A stretch of 8,963 bases of DNA from the NCBI GenBank assembly GCA_011620505.1, contig WOZA01000110.1, forward strand, positions 4,582 through 13,544, written 5' to 3'. Under the pieces are notes generated by a model that was given only the letters and a program-made list of their open reading frames with translations, did not search any database and was not told where the DNA came from. A program made the translations under genes and the position numbers. Positions 5,884 to 8,963 of the stretch are shown here, piece by piece; positions within the stretch are counted from its first letter, which is position 1, and each line of letters opens with the position of its first letter. The DNA comes from Anaerolineaceae bacterium (GTDB lineage: Bacteria > Chloroflexota > Anaerolineae > Anaerolineales > Anaerolineaceae).

Positions 5884-8877
5884 CTAAAAGCCTTCCAACC
5901 TGGAAATGTCCGCGAAGGGTTTCAACAATCCTGCGATAGCTTGCAGCATTCCCAGCCGGGTATTACGCAGCGGCGCATCCTCTACCATCACCAGCACTTT
6001 GTCAAAAAACGCATTGATCAGCGGGACAAGCTGTTCTATTTGAACCAATGCATTCTCAAAGGTTGGCTCATTCTTGATGTTTTCTTGTGCCTTTTGAACT
6101 CCCTCATACAGAGCCTTTTCTTCCGGTTCCACCAACAAGCTTCCATCAACGGCATACTCCTGCGGTAAATCACGGACCATGCGCAAGCAGCGGCTATACG
6201 CAGGCAAAATCGTCCCCCAATCATCCCGGCTCACCCAGGCGTCCAGTACGCCAGCCTGCTCAGCAGCGAGCGCCGGGTTGGTTGCATTCACCCTCTCAAC
6301 TGCATCCACTACGTCGTAACGGAAACCTTTATCCAAAAGCAGTCCATGCAACCTGCCTGCAACGAATTCTACAGCAGCGTCTATCACCTCTGGTTTCACT
6401 TCCACTGGCTGCAAGCGTGCCGCTGCTGCCAGCCCTTCCCGGACATCAAAGCGAATTCGCTTTTCGATCAAGAGCTGCACCAGCCCCAGCGCGGTACGCC
6501 GCAAAGCAAATGGGTCCTTATTGCCGTTTGGTGCCAAACCGACCGCGAACAAGCCCGCGATCGAATCAAGGCGGTCAGCCAACCCGACGCAAACACCTGC
6601 CCATCCTTCGGGTAAGTGGTCTTCTGCGGTACGGGGAAGATAATGCTCAAAGATACCCTGGGCAACCTCGGGCGACTCTCCGGACTTCTCTGCGTAGTAG
6701 CGCCCCATGATACCTTGCAAGCTGGTCATTTCCACCACCATCTGGCTCGCCAGGTCAGCTTTGCACAGATAAGCCACACGATCAGTGGTGAGCCGATCCT
6801 CTGCGCTCAACCCCAGTTTCAGGCTGAGCTGACTGCTCAGCTCCTGGATGCGCCGGGTTTTCCCGAGCATCGATCCGAGTTCCTTCTGGAAGGTCAACTG
6901 CTCCAGGTCAGGCACGAAATCAACCAGTTTTTTCTGCAAATCCTCACGGATAAAGAACTCAGCATCAGCAAAGCGGGCATGGATCACCTGTAAATTGCCG
7001 TCCACGACCGTTTCGGCAAATGCATAATCCCCGTTTCGCACGATGATGAAGTGGTTGGTCAGGCTGCCATCGGTATTGATTACCGGGAAATAGCGTTGGT
7101 ATTTTTTCATAACGCTGATCAACACTTCTAGTGGCAGATTCTGAAGATAGCGCAGGTCGAAGCTGCCCAGCAATGCTGCGGGTCTTTCCACCAGGTTGCC
7201 AACTTCCGTCAGCAAATCTGGGTCTTCTGCCAGCGTTCCGCCGACTTTTTCTGCCAGCGCCAGCGCCTGTTTCCAGATCTCCTCACGACGCTGCGCAGAA
7301 TCAAGAATGATGCCCTGCGCTTGCAGATAGACTGGATAATCCGCAGGAGATTGCAGAAGTTTCTCCGCGTCCTCCGAGAAGCGCAAACCGTGGGTGAGGC
7401 GCCCGGACTTCAGCCCTGCGTAGCTAAATGGCACAACAGTTTCCCCGAGCAGAGCCACCAACCAGCGGATCGGCCGCGAAAAACTAACACCGCTGTCATT
7501 CCAGCGCATGGACTTGGTGAAGCGCAAGTTCGCGATGACTCCTGGCAGCGCCGCGGCCAGAATTTCAAGCGCGGGCTTGCCGGCTTCATGCATCTCTACC
7601 ACCACATAGCGACCATTATCAAAGTCGCGTACTTGCAGTTGCTCAACGGCTACGCCACGGCTGCGGGCAAATCCTTCCGCGGTCTTGGTCGGTTTTCCTT
7701 CAGTGTCAAAAGCACGGTCCGCTGGAGGGCCCTTCACCTCGATTTTTCGCTCAGCCTGGTGGGTCTGAAGCGCTTTCACCTGCACCGCCAGGCGGCGCGG
7801 GGTGCCATGTACACTCAATGTATCAAACCCGAGACGCGCTTCAACCAACAAGGTCTTAATCAGGCTTTCAAGGTTGCCGATAGCAGAATCCAAGTCAGCA
7901 GTGGGTAGTTCTTCGCAGCCAATTTCAAACAAAAGGTCGGCGCGTTCTTCGCTGATCTCGGCTAAAGGTGCCTCCTCCAGCACGAGTGCCGGTTGATCGC
8001 TTTTCATCCAGGGGAAGCCCATTTCTTCGCGTTGGGCGTAGTAAGCCTCTGCCACCTTTCTGGAAAGCTCGCGCATTTTAGCAAATAATGCCTGCCGTTC
8101 AGTGAAGCCAACCGCCCCACGGGCGTCCAGGACATTGAAGGTATGTGAAGATTTGATAATGTTGTCATATGCCGGCAGCACCAACCCTCTTGACAGGGCA
8201 TTCTCTGCTTCTTTCGTAAAAAGGGAGAACATTTGCCGGATATTGGGCACATCTGCAACCTCGTAGTAATAGGTCGAGTGTTCGCGTTCCGCCACCTGGT
8301 AGACGTCTCCATAAGTGCGGTCCCCATTCCAGCGGATTAGCTTGAAATGATTCACCTTTTGCAAACTCATGGCGATGCGCTCGAGACCGTAAGTGATCTC
8401 AACTGCGGGCACATCCAAAACAATCCCACCCGCCTGTTGGAAGTAGGTGAACTGGGTGATTTCCTGCCCATCCAGCCAGACTTCCCAGCCCAGTCCCCAG
8501 GCGGAAAGTGCGGGCGATTCCCAGTTGTCTTCCACGAAGCGGATATCATGTTGGGCCGGGTCAACGCCCAGTGCAAGCAGTGAGTTCAGATAGAGCTCTT
8601 GCGGATTTCCCGGATCGGGCTTGAGGATCACCTGGAATTGGGTATGCTGCTGCAGACGGTTTGGGTTGACCCCATAGCGTCCATCATCCGGGCGAACCGA
8701 AGGTTCCACGTAAGCGACACGCCAAGGCTCCGGACCGAGCACTCGCAAAAAGGTGGCAGGATTCATCGTGCCGGCACCGACCTGGGAATAATATGGCTGC
8801 CAGATCAGGCAACCCTGCCCCGCCCAGTAAGTTTGCAGTTTGAAGATGATGGATTGAAAATCTAATGCTGTGCTCAT
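5884..8877 (-). CDS. glyQS: glycyl-tRNA synthetase, fused alpha and beta chains
   Basis: Charges tRNA-Gly with glycine using ATP. In most bacteria with this type, the alpha and beta subunits are separate (about 300 and 690 residues). Here they form one 997-residue chain with no internal stop. The alpha part (about 1-290) carries YWAGQGCLIWQP (17-28), VGAGTMNP (33-40), RPDDGRYGVNPNRLQ (62-76), HDIRFVEDNWE (110-120), and class II motif 3 as YGLER (163-167). A linker (about 292-311) rich in Glu, Ala and Pro joins the beta part, which begins DLLFEIGCEELP (314-325) and carries the conserved NGNKDPFALRR around Lys787. Comparable fusions are known in Chlamydia and plant plastids. GAGGT lies 6 nt before the ATG. 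The gene converges on the MerR operon with 98 bp between stops, and no clear intrinsic terminator is visible there. Confidence 0.97.
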   Translation of the reverse strand: MSTALDFQSIIFKLQTYWAGQGCLIWQPYYSQVGAGTMNPATFLRVLGPEPWRVAYVEPSVRPDDGRYGVNPNRLQQHTQFQVILKPDPGNPQELYLNSLLALGVDPAQHDIRFVEDNWESPALSAWGLGWEVWLDGQEITQFTYFQQAGGIVLDVPAVEITYGLERIAMSLQKVNHFKLIRWNGDRTYGDVYQVAEREHSTYYYEVADVPNIRQMFSLFTKEAENALSRGLVLPAYDNIIKSSHTFNVLDARGAVGFTERQALFAKMRELSRKVAEAYYAQREEMGFPWMKSDQPALVLEEAPLAEISEERADLLFEIGCEELPTADLDSAIGNLESLIKTLLVEARLGFDTLSVHGTPRRLAVQVKALQTHQAERKIEVKGPPADRAFDTEGKPTKTAEGFARSRGVAVEQLQVRDFDNGRYVVVEMHEAGKPALEILAAALPGVIANLRFTKSMRWNDSGVSFSRPIRWLVALLGETVVPFSYAGLKSGRLTHGLRFSEDAEKLLQSPADYPVYLQAQGIILDSAQRREEIWKQALALAEKVGGTLAEDPDLLTEVGNLVERPAALLGSFDLRYLQNLPLEVLISVMKKYQRYFPVINTDGSLTNHFIIVRNGDYAFAETVVDGNLQVIHARFADAEFFIREDLQKKLVDFVPDLEQLTFQKELGSMLGKTRRIQELSSQLSLKLGLSAEDRLTTDRVAYLCKADLASQMVVEMTSLQGIMGRYYAEKSGESPEVAQGIFEHYLPRTAEDHLPEGWAGVCVGLADRLDSIAGLFAVGLAPNGNKDPFALRRTALGLVQLLIEKRIRFDVREGLAAAARLQPVEVKPEVIDAAVEFVAGRLHGLLLDKGFRYDVVDAVERVNATNPALAAEQAGVLDAWVSRDDWGTILPAYSRCLRMVRDLPQEYAVDGSLLVEPEEKALYEGVQKAQENIKNEPTFENALVQIEQLVPLINAFFDKVLVMVEDAPLRNTRLGMLQAIAGLLKPFADISRLEGF

Positions 8878-8890
8878 CGCGAGACCTCGT

Positions 8891-8911
8891 GGTTGATTTA
8901 ACAGGTTGATT
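8891..8911. repeat. two direct copies of GGTTGATT in the glyQS leader
   Basis: GGTTGATT occurs at 8891-8898 and 8904-8911, 13 bp apart, reaching from the 5' leader into the -10 box. In the direction of glyQS the copies read AATCAACC. The upstream copy extends to TATAATCAA, which also occurs at the -10 of the central operon. It may be a protein-binding site or chance in an AT-rich leader. Confidence 0.35.
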
Positions 8912-8937
8912 ATACATCAGCAAAATCAGGGCGTCAG
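8909..8937 (-). promoter_or_regulatory. sigma70-like promoter for glyQS
   Basis: On the minus strand CTGACG (8937-8932) matches four of six -35 positions. A perfect TATAAT (8914-8909) follows after 17 bp. Initiation is expected near 8902, leaving a leader of about 25 nt with GAGGT (8888-8884) as ribosome-binding site. That leader is far too short for a T-box or similar riboswitch, so glycine control by that route is unlikely. Confidence 0.65.
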
Positions 8938-8963
8938 AAGAAACTCCAAACAACTCGCAAGAA

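Noticed and set aside
7321..7908. Plus-strand open frame of 195 codons inside glyQS.
   Set aside because: It is antisense to highly conserved synthetase sequence and its translation shows no family features.
8878..8963. T-box or other riboswitch ahead of glyQS.
   Set aside because: The predicted leader is about 25 nt, too short, and lacks specifier or antiterminator features.

Overview
The window looks like chromosomal DNA from a member of the Chloroflexota, probably an Anaerolineae-type bacterium. The grounds are a lipoprotein joining a binding-protein-like half to a CapA domain with a motif pattern I associate with that phylum, a fused alpha/beta glycyl-tRNA synthetase, and a CarH/LitR-like MerR regulator. 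This is inference from protein character; no rRNA or other marker is present. No tRNA, rRNA, CRISPR array or transposase gene was seen.

Layout, left to right. Positions 1-265 hold no convincing gene but contain a 150-bp palindromic element (85-234) with imperfect terminal inverted repeats. A leftward pair follows: upp (uracil phosphoribosyltransferase, 1381-758) and then a lone mannose-type PTS EIIA protein (676-266), separated by 81 bp and possibly one transcript. A 231-bp divergent spacer separates upp from a rightward YacP-like NYN-domain nuclease (1613-2107). That gene has no Shine-Dalgarno and a -10-like box 6 nt before its ATG, so it may be leaderless.

The centre is a tight rightward three-gene operon: a PIG-L/LmbE zinc deacetylase (2215-3084), a secreted CapA-like lipoprotein (3071-4825, overlapping by 14 bp) and a MerR regulator with a C-terminal cobalamin-binding-type module (4829-5785, 3 bp after the previous stop). 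One good sigma70-like promoter precedes it (TTGCGA, 17 bp, TATAAT). Three TAWWCAAA units spaced 12 and 11 bp run through the -10, start site and ribosome-binding region. This resembles the direct-repeat operators of CarH proteins and suggests that the third gene controls its own operon. The regulator keeps the Wx9EH motif but has Arg where the cobalt-ligating His should be, and Tyr where the light-state His should be. Its effector may therefore not be a conventionally ligated cobalamin. The CapA-like protein also lacks several usual metal-site residues. The operon looks like an envelope-glycan or polymer-modification unit with its own sensor-repressor, and it is the best candidate here for something undescribed.

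The right third is the leftward glyQS gene (8877-5884), convergent with the operon, with its own promoter (8937-8909) and a very short 5' leader.
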